Assembly (NCBI GenBank): GCA_022925895.1
Contig: JAKSYS010000473.1
Location: 1-49,822, forward strand
Direction of reading: 5' to 3'
DNA: 49,822 nt
Source: Fragilaria crotonensis
Lineage: Eukaryota > Bacillariophyta > Fragilariophyceae > Fragilariales > Fragilariaceae
The notes under the pieces were generated by a model. It saw only the letters and a list, made by a program, of their open reading frames with translations, had not been told where the DNA came from and did no database searches. The position numbers and the translations under genes are program-made. Positions 1 through 9,789 of the stretch are shown piece after piece; the stretch's first letter is position 1; each line of letters starts with the position of its first letter.

Positions 1-123
1 ACGACGTCCTGCTTTGGCTTACAAATGTAGTGCAACGTGGAACTTAGAATGCAACAATTTGACACGTGTAACGGAGTCTTGATAGCAGAAAACGCAGTGG
101 AATGAAGCAGCGTCAAACTTCCA
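1..123. other. left flank of the YR retrotransposon, no gene seen
   Basis: Short flank before the first split direct repeat. I see no coding frame or repeat shared with the right flank, and no target-site duplication with the sequence after 6402, which is usual for elements that integrate by a tyrosine recombinase. Confidence 0.5.
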
Positions 124-419
124 CCGTCAGCGGCAGGCGAGGTAGACAGAAGCGAGCTGCTACATCGACGACGTCACCGGGTGTCAAGAGAATTCCGAAT
201 TCAACAGAATACCAGGCCCTACGGGGCTACCTCAGTAGGAACATGAAACAATTTTGCACTTGAATAGATGCAACCAGGCAGATGTACCATTGTTGGTTGG
301 AAACGAGTTTCGCAACAACAAGTTGGTCTCACACGACAGTGCCGAGGAACCTGATCCGAGAAGGTCCCCACGGCGTGCGAAGACCTAGAAGTAGAGTTAG
401 CCAAGCTAAACGGTTTTCG
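124..419 (+). repeat. split direct repeat A1
   Basis: Left copy of the A repeat. It matches 6057-6354 with only three differences that I can count: one extra C after GATGTAC, one A/G substitution after CCAAGCT, and one extra T in a T-run near the end. It lies just upstream of the gag start and probably carries the element's promoter (inference). Confidence 0.9.
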
Positions 420-451
420 GACTAGGTCGCGCAGCGAACGTTCCACGTACC

Positions 452-2640
452 ATGGCCCAACCTGTAAACCCACAAGTCGCAGGAGCGCTGCACCCGGAAG
501 CGGTAGTGGCACCCACGGTCAATCGCACGTACCGAGAGTTATACAGCGAGGCTTCGAACAACCCTACACGCGAACGAACTGCTGGTTTTCTCTCAGGATA
601 CCGTTTCACCGACATAGGTGGGAATGGAGTCCCCACACCAGCGACGTTGCGAGACCAGACAGTCACCCTCAGTGACCGCCAACACATGGCATTCTTGGCA
701 CTCACAACCGGACAGGACGGGGCACTTGAGGTGGTGGTACTCCACCGAATGCTCCGATATTTGGATGCACCGGGGGACGATCCATCAGGTCTCCACGATC
801 ACGTCATCGGATTGGCAGGCGATATCCTGCCACACCAGTACCCGGCAGTCGATATACCGCAGACCGCATTCCACTTAGTGGGTAATGCAGTACGAGTACC
901 GACAGTGGGAGCCATGACAACACTGCTTCCCACTTGGGAGGATGAGCGACCGGCCTTGGGGCCCTACACGGAACAGGACCCCGAGACCGAGGTGGTACGA
1001 CCGAGGTATCTGCAGTTAGTACCGGGGCGATACGCAGCGCTGCTCATACACCGTCGACGCGTGCGGCCAAAGATAGCGTACCAGGAAATCGTGGGAGCTA
1101 TGCACGCCCAGAACGAAACAGAGGCATGCCAAGACGTCATCACGTGGCTGCGTGCTGCGTGTACCGCCCGAGGGGGAGGGGGTGCCCTAAATGCCCTGCC
1201 TAGTGTCCTGCACACTTTCCTACCGCTGCACCTACCCCCGGAGGCCTACCGCTACGTGACTGCCAAAGTACACGCAGACTTACCCGCTTTGGCGGCCATC
1301 ACAGATCGTGGTGGCGTGGGAGGCGTCGAAGCGGCAGCGCTGCTACGTACACTGGGGCTCGCCCGAGCCGCGGACGTTGGCGAAGCAGAGGACGACCGTG
1401 TGGTGGCGAGGGCCCCGAAGACGATCGTGGACGTCTACAAAGAGACCTATTCCACACTACTGAGGTACTGCAACGTGGGAACTCCAGACGCAGTTGCCCC
1501 GGTCCGCGACTGGCAAACTGCCATAAGAGCGAACAACACACGGTGTTGATGCAGGAGTTGCAAAAGGTGTGCATGGCACGCGGCCTAGCAACTGAGCTAC
1601 ATACCCCGGTGATCACCACCACACTGAAGCAGATGGTGATGGGCTTCCAGTTTGCGGGTTTCGGCATCGACGACCTGACGTCCGGGTGCCAACCATTCCT
1701 GGTGGCATACGCTGGGAGCGCCAACCATTATCTTGCGGTGGCCGCTGCCGATGTGGGGAACCAGCTCTCCCAAGGTGAGCAGAACGCTAGCCTCTCGGAT
1801 TACCGATCGATTCGTGAGAAGGAAAAGGTAAAGTTCCCGCGAGATATCTCAGAGGTGTGCATCACCATGAACCGATATGCTATACTCTGCCAGTGCCTCT
1901 TCCAAGGCGCGGGGCCACCTCACCCCTTCGTGGAGATGCTGTGGGCCACGGCGGCCGGTTTCCAGAATAGCGCCCCCTTTATGGCCGAACGCTTCTACAC
2001 GGTGGCACGGCACCCAGGGCTAGCCCTGACCTACCATGCGAGGATCCTCCGAGCGATTCAAGTCAGTGTACACGAGTACATGCAGCAAGTGGCCAGCAAC
2101 GTAGTCGACGGCATCGCGGGCATTGACCTCCCCAACTTCAACGTCCTGATCCAGGAGCTCAAACGGGGAACGTTCCACAACTCTACAAACTGGGTGGACA
2201 TTCCCGACCAATACCTCGACGCACACCCGTCGCAAAGTGGAGGCGCCCCAACGAACGCAGGGAGCAGTGGAGGTGCATCCACAACGGCGACACAGGCATC
2301 CACCCGGACGGGTGTCTCGACCCTCACGGCTGACACGCACGCACGCCCGAGCAGCGTCGCCCGAGTGGAGAACACAGCGGGCGATCCAGAGTTCGCAGGC
2401 ATCACGCTCCGCCCCGGCGGAACCCGTAACATATTGCGAGAGCACCGACCACCCACGAACGATGCTGGTAATGAATTCTGTGTCGCATGGTGGACCAAAG
2501 GAGGGTGCTTCCCGAACTGTGGCCGACGTGCCACGCATGTCCCTTTCGCATCGGCTAGCGAACGCACACGGCTTCTGGCGTACGTGCGCACGCACCTCCA
2601 GGCGTCGGGGAGGCGCCACCTGACGGGATTGCCAGGCGAG
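452..2640 (+). pseudogene. gag-like ORF of the YR retrotransposon, frameshifted
   Basis: The first frame opens at ATG 452 and runs to a TGA at 1547-1549. The protein sense moves to the next frame at about 1505-1518, where the second frame reads on smoothly through SEQHTVLMQELQKVC. An ATG overlaps the stop (TGATG), but the upstream reading of frame two suggests an indel rather than designed reinitiation. The second part is alpha-helical (LIQELKRGTFHNSTNW near 2170) followed by a low-complexity Ser/Thr/Gly linker. A Cys-His cluster comes next, near 2480-2545 (C-x8-C-x3-C-x5-H), like the zinc-knuckle-type region of diatom elements of this kind. Role: nucleocapsid-like packaging of element RNA (family knowledge). 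The nominal frame continues to 3327, but after about 2640 the coding sense is in another frame. Confidence 0.75.
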
Positions 2641-2645
2641 GCTGC

Positions 2646-4840
2646 ATGCAGCACGCCCTGGCTGCAGGACGCTCCCCGTGGGAAACGGGAGAGCCCGTTC
2701 CGCGCGTTCGGGATACTGCGAACAGCAGTGGTAGACGAGGACAGAAACGACCCGCAGAACAAATCTCGGACGCGGAAGAGGCTCTCGGTAAGTTGGCAAT
2801 GTCAGCGGCGCGGCTCATGTTACAGCGTGGATGGCGCCAGGTGTTTCAAGACAAGAGAGGTCGGTCGCACATCACTGAGAATGTCCGTGCTCTACCCCAC
2901 AAGGCATCCCGATTGCTCGAACACCTTCGTGTTCGGGGTGCAGCAGTGCCGACTGCGACACCCCCCTGGTCTCAACAGCGACGCGACGAGGCCATGCAAC
3001 GCGGAGCTCACCAGTCATCGCAGGCTGAGCGCGAGTTCGTGTGTCGTGAAATGCTGGATTTCTGCAGGCAAGGATACTGGGTGGTGGTACCATACGAAGC
3101 CGTTCGGCATCTCCCCAACCTGCGCATCTCCGCTTGGGGTGGTTCCACAACGTGATCGGCGCCTGAGACTCATCGTCGATTACACATATTCAGGCCTTAA
3201 CGATGACACGGTCCCGATGGCCCCGGATGATGCAATTCGGACGGGCCTTGCAGCGCATCTGCAAGCGCATTGTACATTCCAACCCACAGTATGGGCCGGT
3301 GAAAATGGCGAAGATCGATATTGCTGATGGCTTCTACAGAGTTTGGGTACAGCTGCGAGATATTCTTAAGTTAGGGGTTGCGTTACCTTCTGCTCATGGT
3401 CAAGCCCCCTTAATCGCATTCCCGTTAGCGCTGCCAATGGGGTGGGTCGAATCCCCTCCCTACTTTACAGCCCTGACGGAGACAGCGTGCGACATGGCCA
3501 ATGCCCTATTGGCCACACAGGACGTCCAACTGAGGCACCCACACCGATTGGAGGTGATGGCCTCCACACCTCCTGCCAGCGGCGGCGGGACCCTCACGCG
3601 AGTGGCCACGTCTCGTGCCCCCACTCCAGCAGGTCTCGACGTCTCGAGGTCCCGACCACCCCCGGTCGGAGCGGTCGACGTCTACGTCGACGACTTCCTG
3701 CTGCTGGCGCAGACGAAACGCCAGCAAACACGAGTAATGCGCGCCGCCTTGCACGCCATCGATGGGGTGTTCCGTCCACTCCAACCCACCGACCCGGAGC
3801 ACCGCAAAGAACCAACCTCAATCAAGAAGATGCAACAGGGGGATGCCTGCTGGCTACCATACAAGCGGATGCTTGGCTGGGACATTGATACGCGCGCACT
3901 GACGCTCAATCTTCCTCCACATCGGATCGAACGCCTCCGCGACGTCCTAGAATGGCTGCGGCCTCCCCGTAAGCGACTCTCCAGGGCGAAGTGGCATCGC
4001 ATGCTCGGCGAGCTGCGGTCCATGTCTCCGGCACTTCCGGGCACGCGGGGATTGTTCTCCACACTGCAGGACGCGCTCAGCCGCGGGGATCATTCGCGCG
4101 TCCGCTTGACGCAACATGTTTACGATACTGCGGACGACTTCACCACCCTCGTCGACTCACTCGCCGAACGCCCCACACGCCTGACCGAGCTCGTTCCGAC
4201 CGCTCCCACACACATCGGTGCGTGCGATGCCTGCCAGGTAGGCATGGGTGGCGTTTGGCTGGCTTGCGACGAACGCACCCCCCCTTTTGTGTGGCGTCAA
4301 CGGTTCGCTCCTCTGGTAGCTGGCGCCCTCATCACGTCGGACAACCCGCGGGGTTCACTGTCTATCTCGGATCTCGAATTGGCAGGGATGATCGCTCACA
4401 AGGACGCCCTCGCGTCCACCCATGACATCCGCGAGCGGACCATCTGGGTGGCTAGCGACAACCGGGCGGCCGTGTCATGGTCCACAAAAGGGTCTTCGAC
4501 CTCCGTGGCTGCCCGAGCCTACCTTCTCCGCCTCAATGCTCTCCACCAACGCCACTACCGCTACCTTGCTCGCCATCACTACATCCCGGGACCGGTGAAC
4601 TCCATGGCGGATGACGCCAGCCGCCGCTGGGACATGTCGGATGATGACCTTCTCACCCACCTCAATACTGCTTATCCACAGGCTCACTCTTGGACCATGC
4701 ACCACCTGCCCTCCGCCATCAACTGTGCCTTGACTGGCGCGCTCTGCAAGCGACGACAACCTCTCGTTTCTGAACGCAGCGCCTCTGCCGACGCCAGTTG
4801 GCGCTTGTGGCGTCCTTCTGCGAGGGCCTACAACTGGACC
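2646..4840 (+). pseudogene. reverse transcriptase - RNase H of the YR retrotransposon, frameshifted
   Basis: The pol region starts in frame with 2646-3140 (pre-RT region ending RQGYWVVVPYEAVRHLPNL). It changes frame at about 3130-3140 (LGVVPQRDRRLRLIVDYTY) and again at about 3225, then stays open to 4999. RT motifs: KIDIADGFYRVW, LPMGWVESPPYFTAL, and the catalytic YVDD at 3683-3694. RNase H follows, with its acidic residues visible in ACDACQVGMGG, DLELAG, ASDNRAAVSW and MADDASRRW. Function is copying element RNA to DNA and removing the RNA strand. At least two frame changes inside pol mean no full protein can be made as written. No integrase follows; a recombinase does. Confidence 0.88.
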
Positions 4841-4841
4841 C

Positions 4842-5801
4842 ATGGGCCTTGGGCCCAGCGACCCCATTCCACTGCTCCAGCTCTTTGCACAGCGATACCG
4901 CACCGGATCGATCGCGCCCGGCCGCCAACCTGTCCGATCTCGCACAGTGGAGGATGCCGTACGGCGGTGGACAGGCGTACGCCCGGATGGGGACCCTGAC
5001 TCGCATGAATCCACACGGCGACCTCGACCTCCGTTTGACATCCCTCTATCGTGCGTGGGCACGCGCTGACGCTCCCCTCATCGCGTCAAACCTTTGCCTG
5101 TCTCTGTGGTCACCAGGTCTGGACCCTTGCCCAAGATGAAGGCACGGCCCCTCTTGCTGCCGCCGACTGCCTCATCCTTGGGTTTTACTTTCTCCTGCGC
5201 CCGGGCGAATATTTGGGGACTCCCCCACGGGCCGAGTCCAATGTTTCGCCTACAAGACATTCGCCTGTGGATTGGCTCGCGCGCGCTTGATACCTTCACT
5301 GCCCCTGAGGACGATCTCCTTGCGGCCACCTTTGCCACGTTAACATTCACCACCCAGAAGAACGGGGTGCGCAACGAGACGATCGGCCACGGTCGCTCGG
5401 GACATCCTCACCTCTGCCCGGTGCGCTGTCTGGCGACCCGCGTCATCGCCCTTCGTCAGTGGGCGGCCACGCCATCCACCCCCCTCAACGCTGTGCGCGT
5501 GGCGCACCAGCCTTCCTTCCGATACGTCCTCGCGTCCGACCTCACCGCGCGCATCCGCATCGCCATCGCATTGCACCCGGACCCAGCGTACACCATCAGC
5601 GACGTCACCGTTCGCTCCACCCGCGCAGGCGGGGCCATGGCGTTGCTGTGCGCGGGCGTCGACAGCGACCGCATACGCCTCGTGGGCCGGTGGCGCTCCG
5701 ACGAGATGTACCGGTACTTGCACGTGCAAGCACAACCGGTGATGAACGGTTTAGCCGCCGCCATGCTTCGTGGCGGCTCCTTCCGCCTCACCCCGGCTTA
5801 A
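4842..5801 (+). pseudogene. tyrosine recombinase of the YR retrotransposon, frameshifted
   Basis: The YR domain is spread over all three frames. It begins near 4842 (SRTVEDAVR), moves at about 4960 (HGDLDLRLTSLYRAW), at about 5090 (ADCLILGFYFLLRPGEYLG) and at about 5220, after which one frame is open to the TAA at 5799-5801. The last segment holds FTTQKNGVRNETIGHGRSGH and the C-terminal catalytic block: VRSTRAGGAMALLCAGV (second catalytic Arg), VGRWRSDEM and the Tyr in YRYLHV. In this family the recombinase integrates a circular double-stranded intermediate in place of a DDE integrase. At least three indels separate the pieces. Confidence 0.85.
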
Positions 5802-6020
5802 CTTTCCCACCCTTGGCCTTCGGCCCCCCTCCCTTTCCAGCCTTTGGCCCTTGGGCCGGGACGTACAATAGGCACTTCCCAGAGCCCACGTACGACGAGG
5901 TGGAAGGGCATGGTAACATTCTTAGTAAAGATGCAACTATACCCATCCACCCACATGATCTACTAGCAGTAGCTACTACTGCCGCACATCGGGATAACAA
6001 CCCAGCTCGCAGAGTCTGAC

Positions 6021-6057
6021 GAGCCGCCGCTGAGGCGGGAAAGGCTACGCATCCCGC
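6021..6057 (+). repeat. split direct repeat B1
   Basis: A 37-bp sequence starting GAGCCGCCGCTGAGGCGGG, identical to 6366-6402. It abuts A2 (sharing one base), so B1-A2 should equal the B2-A1 junction of a circular intermediate. It contains a short GC-rich inverted repeat (CCGCCGCTGAGGCGG). Confidence 0.9.
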
Positions 6058-6354
6058 CGTCAGCGGCAGGCGAGGTAGACAGAAGCGAGCTGCTACATCG
6101 ACGACGTCACCGGGTGTCAAGAGAATTCCGAATTCAACAGAATACCAGGCCCTACGGGGCTACCTCAGTAGGAACATGAAACAATTTTGCACTTGAATAG
6201 ATGCAACCAGGCAGATGTACCCATTGTTGGTTGGAAACGAGTTTCGCAACAACAAGTTGGTCTCACACGACAGTGCCGAGGAACCTGATCCGAGAAGGTC
6301 CCCACGGCGTGCGAAGACCTAGAAGTAGAGTTAGCCAAGCTGAACGGTTTTTCG
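6057..6354 (+). repeat. split direct repeat A2
   Basis: Right copy of the A repeat, 298 bp, offset 5933 bp from A1. About 99 percent identical to A1 by eye. It sits between B1 and B2. Confidence 0.9.
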
Positions 6355-6365
6355 CCCGCCCGCCC

Positions 6366-6402
6366 GAGCCGCCGCTGAGGCGGGAAAGGCTACGCATCCC
6401 GC
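6366..6402 (+). repeat. split direct repeat B2
   Basis: Second 37-bp B copy, marking the right end of the element. It is preceded by a short CGCCC tandem run (6352-6366). Confidence 0.88.
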
Positions 6403-6672
6403 TAAAGCCCCGAGGATCGACCTTTATCAGAAATTGCGAAACAAGATTCCCTTTTTCAGATCCGTTATTGTGACTCATAACCGGTTCTGAGCTGAAATAG
6501 CAGAAACGTTGCTATCATAGTGGAAACACGACTCCACCCGGATCTCCCTACTTTATACTTTGGTATAAATTTCTGTTCCCCATGCTCCATGCTGTTGCGC
6601 AGTCCCGCGCAGAAGCGCCTGCACATTGAATTGCAATGCCGGTCGCCTTTCCATGTTGGTCGGGCTATGAGA
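6403..6672. other. intergenic, no gene seen
   Basis: AT-balanced sequence between the retrotransposon and the left inverted repeat of the MULE-like element. I see no supported coding region or repeat. Confidence 0.4.
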
Positions 6673-6718
6673 TCCGATTAGGTTTCACCAATTTGACGTC
6701 AGCACCCACGTCACAGTA
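6673..6718 (+). repeat. left terminal inverted repeat
   Basis: Begins TCCGATTAGGTTTCACCAAT. Reverse complement of 11742-11773 (32/32) and of 12036-12081 (40/46). It contains the palindromic GACGTC core. Confidence 0.75.
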
Positions 6719-7018
6719 ATAAACTACAGTGAGTCCTCCTGTAGAAGATTTTTGAAGACATCGGAAATTTGAATGGCTGACAAAACACGGAATCTTTGTT
6801 GTTGACTTCTGTTGGCGCTTTTCCTAACGCGCATGTCAACCCTTTGTCATGCCAGAAAGATAACTGCTACATATCTCCTTCTATCAGTGATTCATGTGTT
6901 TCCCTTGTTTTGAATCACTCGAACTTACATTACTTTGTATTCGATTACAACCTAGGGTTGCAAATCTCCTTGAAGACAAGTACACTTTTCTTCTTAATCA
7001 ACACCAACAGAACTATTT
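6719..7018. other. AT-rich spacer, no gene seen
   Basis: Sequence between the left terminal repeat and the first tandem array. An 81-codon open frame here has no recognisable domain and I do not call it a gene. Confidence 0.4.
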
Positions 7019-7520
7019 TTCTGTACGAATTTCGAACTTGAAATAGTCTCGAATGGACAAGTAACAGTGTGTCAGTACGATGACGACTATTTGGTGTACG
7101 AATTTCGATCTTCAAATAGTCACGAATGAACAAGTAACAGTATGTCAGTACGATGACGACTATTTGCTGATCAAAATTCGATCTTCAAATAGTCACGAAT
7201 GGACAAGTAACAGTATGTCAGTAAGAAGACGACTATTTTGTGTACAAATTTCGATCTTCAAATAGTCACAAAGGGACAAGTAACAGTATGACAGTACAAT
7301 GACGACTATTTGGTGTACGAATTTTGATCTTCAAATAGTCACAAACGGACAAGTAACAGTATGACAGTACGATGACGACTATTTGGTGCTCGAATTTTGA
7401 TCTTCAAATAGTCACAAAGGGACAAGTAACAGTATGACAGTACAATGACGACTATTTGGTGCACGAATTTTGATCTTCAAATAGTCACAAACGGACAACT
7501 AACAGTATGACAGTACGATC
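7019..7520 (+). repeat. tandem array L: about 6-7 copies of a 73-bp hairpin repeat
   Basis: Unit about 73 bp, recognised by GACGACTATTTGGTG at about 7083, 7157, 7229, 7302, 7376 and 7448, with decayed copies at each end. Each unit carries an imperfect palindrome: CGACTATTTGGTG on one side, CTTCAAATAGTC on the other, around a GAATTTCGATC core. The units are in reverse-complement orientation relative to the array at 8119-9478. Confidence 0.9.
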
Positions 7521-7523
7521 AAA

Positions 7524-7955
7524 CTATCTAGCCTTCTCTTCTTCAAATAATTGCGCTTCTTTGCATAAACACTCTTTGGCTTGCCATTTTGTATTGCCAT
7601 CTTGTATGCTTCCTGCGCGTGATGCTAGACTTTTCCCTGATTTATATACATGTTGAAAACCTCGCTTTCCCGTCTTGCCAATGTCATCACTTGTGGTATC
7701 ATTCTGTACAACCGTACTCCTCATCATCATGGTTTTTCGAACGTCAAGGTTGGAACTGCTGTTACTGTGCCCCAAGTCACAGATAACAGTGACCTGTTTT
7801 GACGTACTCACAATGGTTTCCAAGTTGTTACATTTGCATTCCACAACCGTACTCCTCATCATGGTTTTTCGAACGTCAAGGTTGGAACTGCTGTTACTGT
7901 GCCCCGAGTCACAGATAACAGTGACCTGTTTTGACGTACTCATGATGGTTTCCAA
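7524..7955 (-). CDS. short repetitive open frame inside the foldback loop, unknown
   Basis: A 143-codon open frame between the two arrays. It is made largely of two copies of a duplicated module (TSKQVTVICDSGHSNSSSNL and a near-identical second copy) followed by a Lys/Glu-rich tail. It has no recognised family. The repetition comes from a DNA-level tandem duplication at 7711-7961, so the open frame may be incidental. Low confidence that it is translated. Confidence 0.2.
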   Translation of the reverse strand: METIMSTSKQVTVICDSGHSNSSSNLDVRKTMMRSTVVECKCNNLETIVSTSKQVTVICDLGHSNSSSNLDVRKTMMMRSTVVQNDTTSDDIGKTGKRGFQHVYKSGKSLASRAGSIQDGNTKWQAKECLCKEAQLFEEEKAR

Positions 7956-7961
7956 GTTGTT
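7711..7961 (+). repeat. tandem duplication, period 135 bp
   Basis: 7711-7829 is repeated from 7846 with few changes (a CAT triplet lost, CCCAAG to CCCGAG). Both start with ACCGTACTCCTCATCAT and contain GACCTGTTTTGACGTACTCA. The duplication lies in the loop between the inverted arrays. Confidence 0.9.
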
Positions 7962-8118
7962 TCTGCCGTTTGATAACCATTCGCAACAGCGTTGAGCAAG
8001 GCAATCGAACGATGAAAATGTGATCAGAGCTTATACTCTATCACGTCGCACGTGTCAGAAGTACGTCAGTGCTCAAGGGCGACATCACTCAGAACACTCG
8101 TCGAAGATCGAAATTGAA

Positions 8119-9478
8119 GTACTGGTGTTACTGGTACTGTGACGACTATTTGAAGATCGAATTTCGATCACCAAATAGTCGCCATTGTACTGTACTGGTG
8201 TTATTCAGGACGACTATTTGAAGATCGAATTTCGATCACCAAATAGTCGCCATTGTACTGTACTAGTGTTACTGGTACTGTGACGACTATTTGAAGATCA
8301 AATTTCGATCACCAAATAGTCGCCATTGTACTGTACTGCTGTTATTGGTACTGTGACGACTATTTGAAGATCGAATTTCGATCACCAAATAGTCGCCATT
8401 GTACTGTACTAGTGTTATTGGTATTGTGACGACTATTTGAAGATCGAATTTCGATCACCAAATAGTCGCCAATGTACTGTACTACTGCTGTTATTGGTAC
8501 TGTGACGACTATTTGAAGATCAAATTTCGATTACCAAATAGTCGCCAATGTACTGTACTGCTGTTATTGGTACTGTGACGACTATTTGAAGATCAAATTT
8601 CGATCACCAAATAGTCGCCATTGTACTGTACTGCTGTTATTGGTATGTGACGACTATTTGAAGATCGATTTCGATCACCAAATAGTCGCCATTGTACTGT
8701 ACTGTTGTTATTGGTACTGTGACGACTATTTGAAGATCAAATTTCGATTACCAAATAGTCGCCAATGTACTGTACTGCTGTTATTGGTACTGTGACGACT
8801 ATTTGAAGATCAAATTTCGATCACCAAATAGTCGCCATTGTACTGTACTGCTGTTACTGGTACTGTGACGACTATTTGAAGATCGATTTCGATCACCAAA
8901 TAGTCGCCATTGTACTGTACTGCTGTTATTGACTGTGACGACTATTTGAAGATCGAATTTCGATTACCAAATAGTCGCCAATGTACTGTACTGCTGTTAT
9001 TGGTACTGTGACGACTATTTGACGATCAATTTCGATCACCAAATAGTCGCCATTGTACTGTACTGCTGTTATTGACTGTGACGACTATTTGAAGATCGAA
9101 TTTCGATTACCAAATAGTCGCCAATGTACTGTACTGCTGTTATTGGTTGTGACAACTATTTGAAGATCGAATTTCGATTACCAAATAGTCGCCAATGTAC
9201 TGTACTGCCGTTACTGGTACTGTGACGACTATTTGAAGATCAAATTTCGATCACCAAATAGTTGCCATTGTACTGTACTAGTGTTATCAGACAGACAACT
9301 ATTTGAAGATCAAATTTCGATCACCAAATAGTCGCCATTGTACTGTACTAGTGTTACTGGTACTGTGACGACTATTTGAAGATCGAATTCGATCACCAAA
9401 TAGTTGCCATTGTACGAGTACTAGTGTTACTCGAATGAGACGACTATTTGAAGATCGACTCGATCACCAAATAGTCCC
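8119..9478 (+). repeat. tandem array R: 19 copies of a 72-bp hairpin repeat
   Basis: I count 19 occurrences of the GACGACTATTTGAAGATC-type arm (a few as GACAACTATT), from 8141 to 9439, spaced about 70-75 bp. Each unit pairs CGACTATTTG with CAAATAGTCG across a GATCGAATTTCGATC core, so every unit can fold into a hairpin. Spacers read like GCCATTGTACTGTACTGCTG. Whole-array orientation is opposite to 7019-7520, giving a foldback geometry around a 0.6-kb loop. Confidence 0.93.
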
Positions 9479-9789
9479 CATCCTAGTCATGATGTCGAAC
9501 AAGAACGAAAGTCTAAGTCAACATTGTTATCAATTCTAAATGTACTACTTTTAAAAACTCCATGATGAGACATATGTTTTGCACACCTTGCCAACAGGAC
9601 ACCCCGAAACTAGGGACCCTTTGGGTGGTGGTTTCTCAGAAGCCATGTTAGCTTTCTCGATGAAGATAATCTTGTCGAGTGCCTCCTCAACAAGAAGACC
9701 TCTCTTGTGGGCTTTTTGAGGCATCAACAAGACTAACTAGTTCCTTTGCTCTTGGCATAATGTTTCCAAGAAGCATAGCAATAACTCTG

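Larger units (their letters stand above)
124..6402 (+). mobile_element. tyrosine-recombinase (DIRS order) retrotransposon with Ngaro/PAT-type split direct repeats
   Basis: About 6.3 kb. In order it carries a gag-like region, a reverse transcriptase with a YVDD box, an RNase H domain and a tyrosine recombinase, with no integrase and no methyltransferase. The ends are not LTRs. A 296-bp repeat (A) lies at the left end and again near the right end, and a 37-bp repeat (B) flanks the right A copy, giving A1 - genes - B1 A2 B2. This split-direct-repeat layout is known for Ngaro and PAT elements, where B2 and A1 are thought to join in a circular intermediate. All reading frames are interrupted by frameshifts, so the copy as written is non-autonomous. 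Family placement is by domain order and repeats; no phylogeny was run. Confidence 0.88.

Noticed and set aside
1543-1551. TGATG stop-start overlap as a programmed reinitiation signal in the retrotransposon
   Set aside because: The downstream frame reads as coding for about 10 residues before its ATG, so a simple indel upstream explains it better.
3203-4999. 598-codon ORF taken as a complete RT protein starting at ATG 3203
   Set aside because: RT sequence extends upstream in two other frames, so the ATG is internal and the ORF is a fragment.
7019-9478. CRISPR array
   Set aside because: The repeats are regular, but the intervening sequences are near-identical rather than unique spacers, the unit is 72 bp, and the context is eukaryotic.
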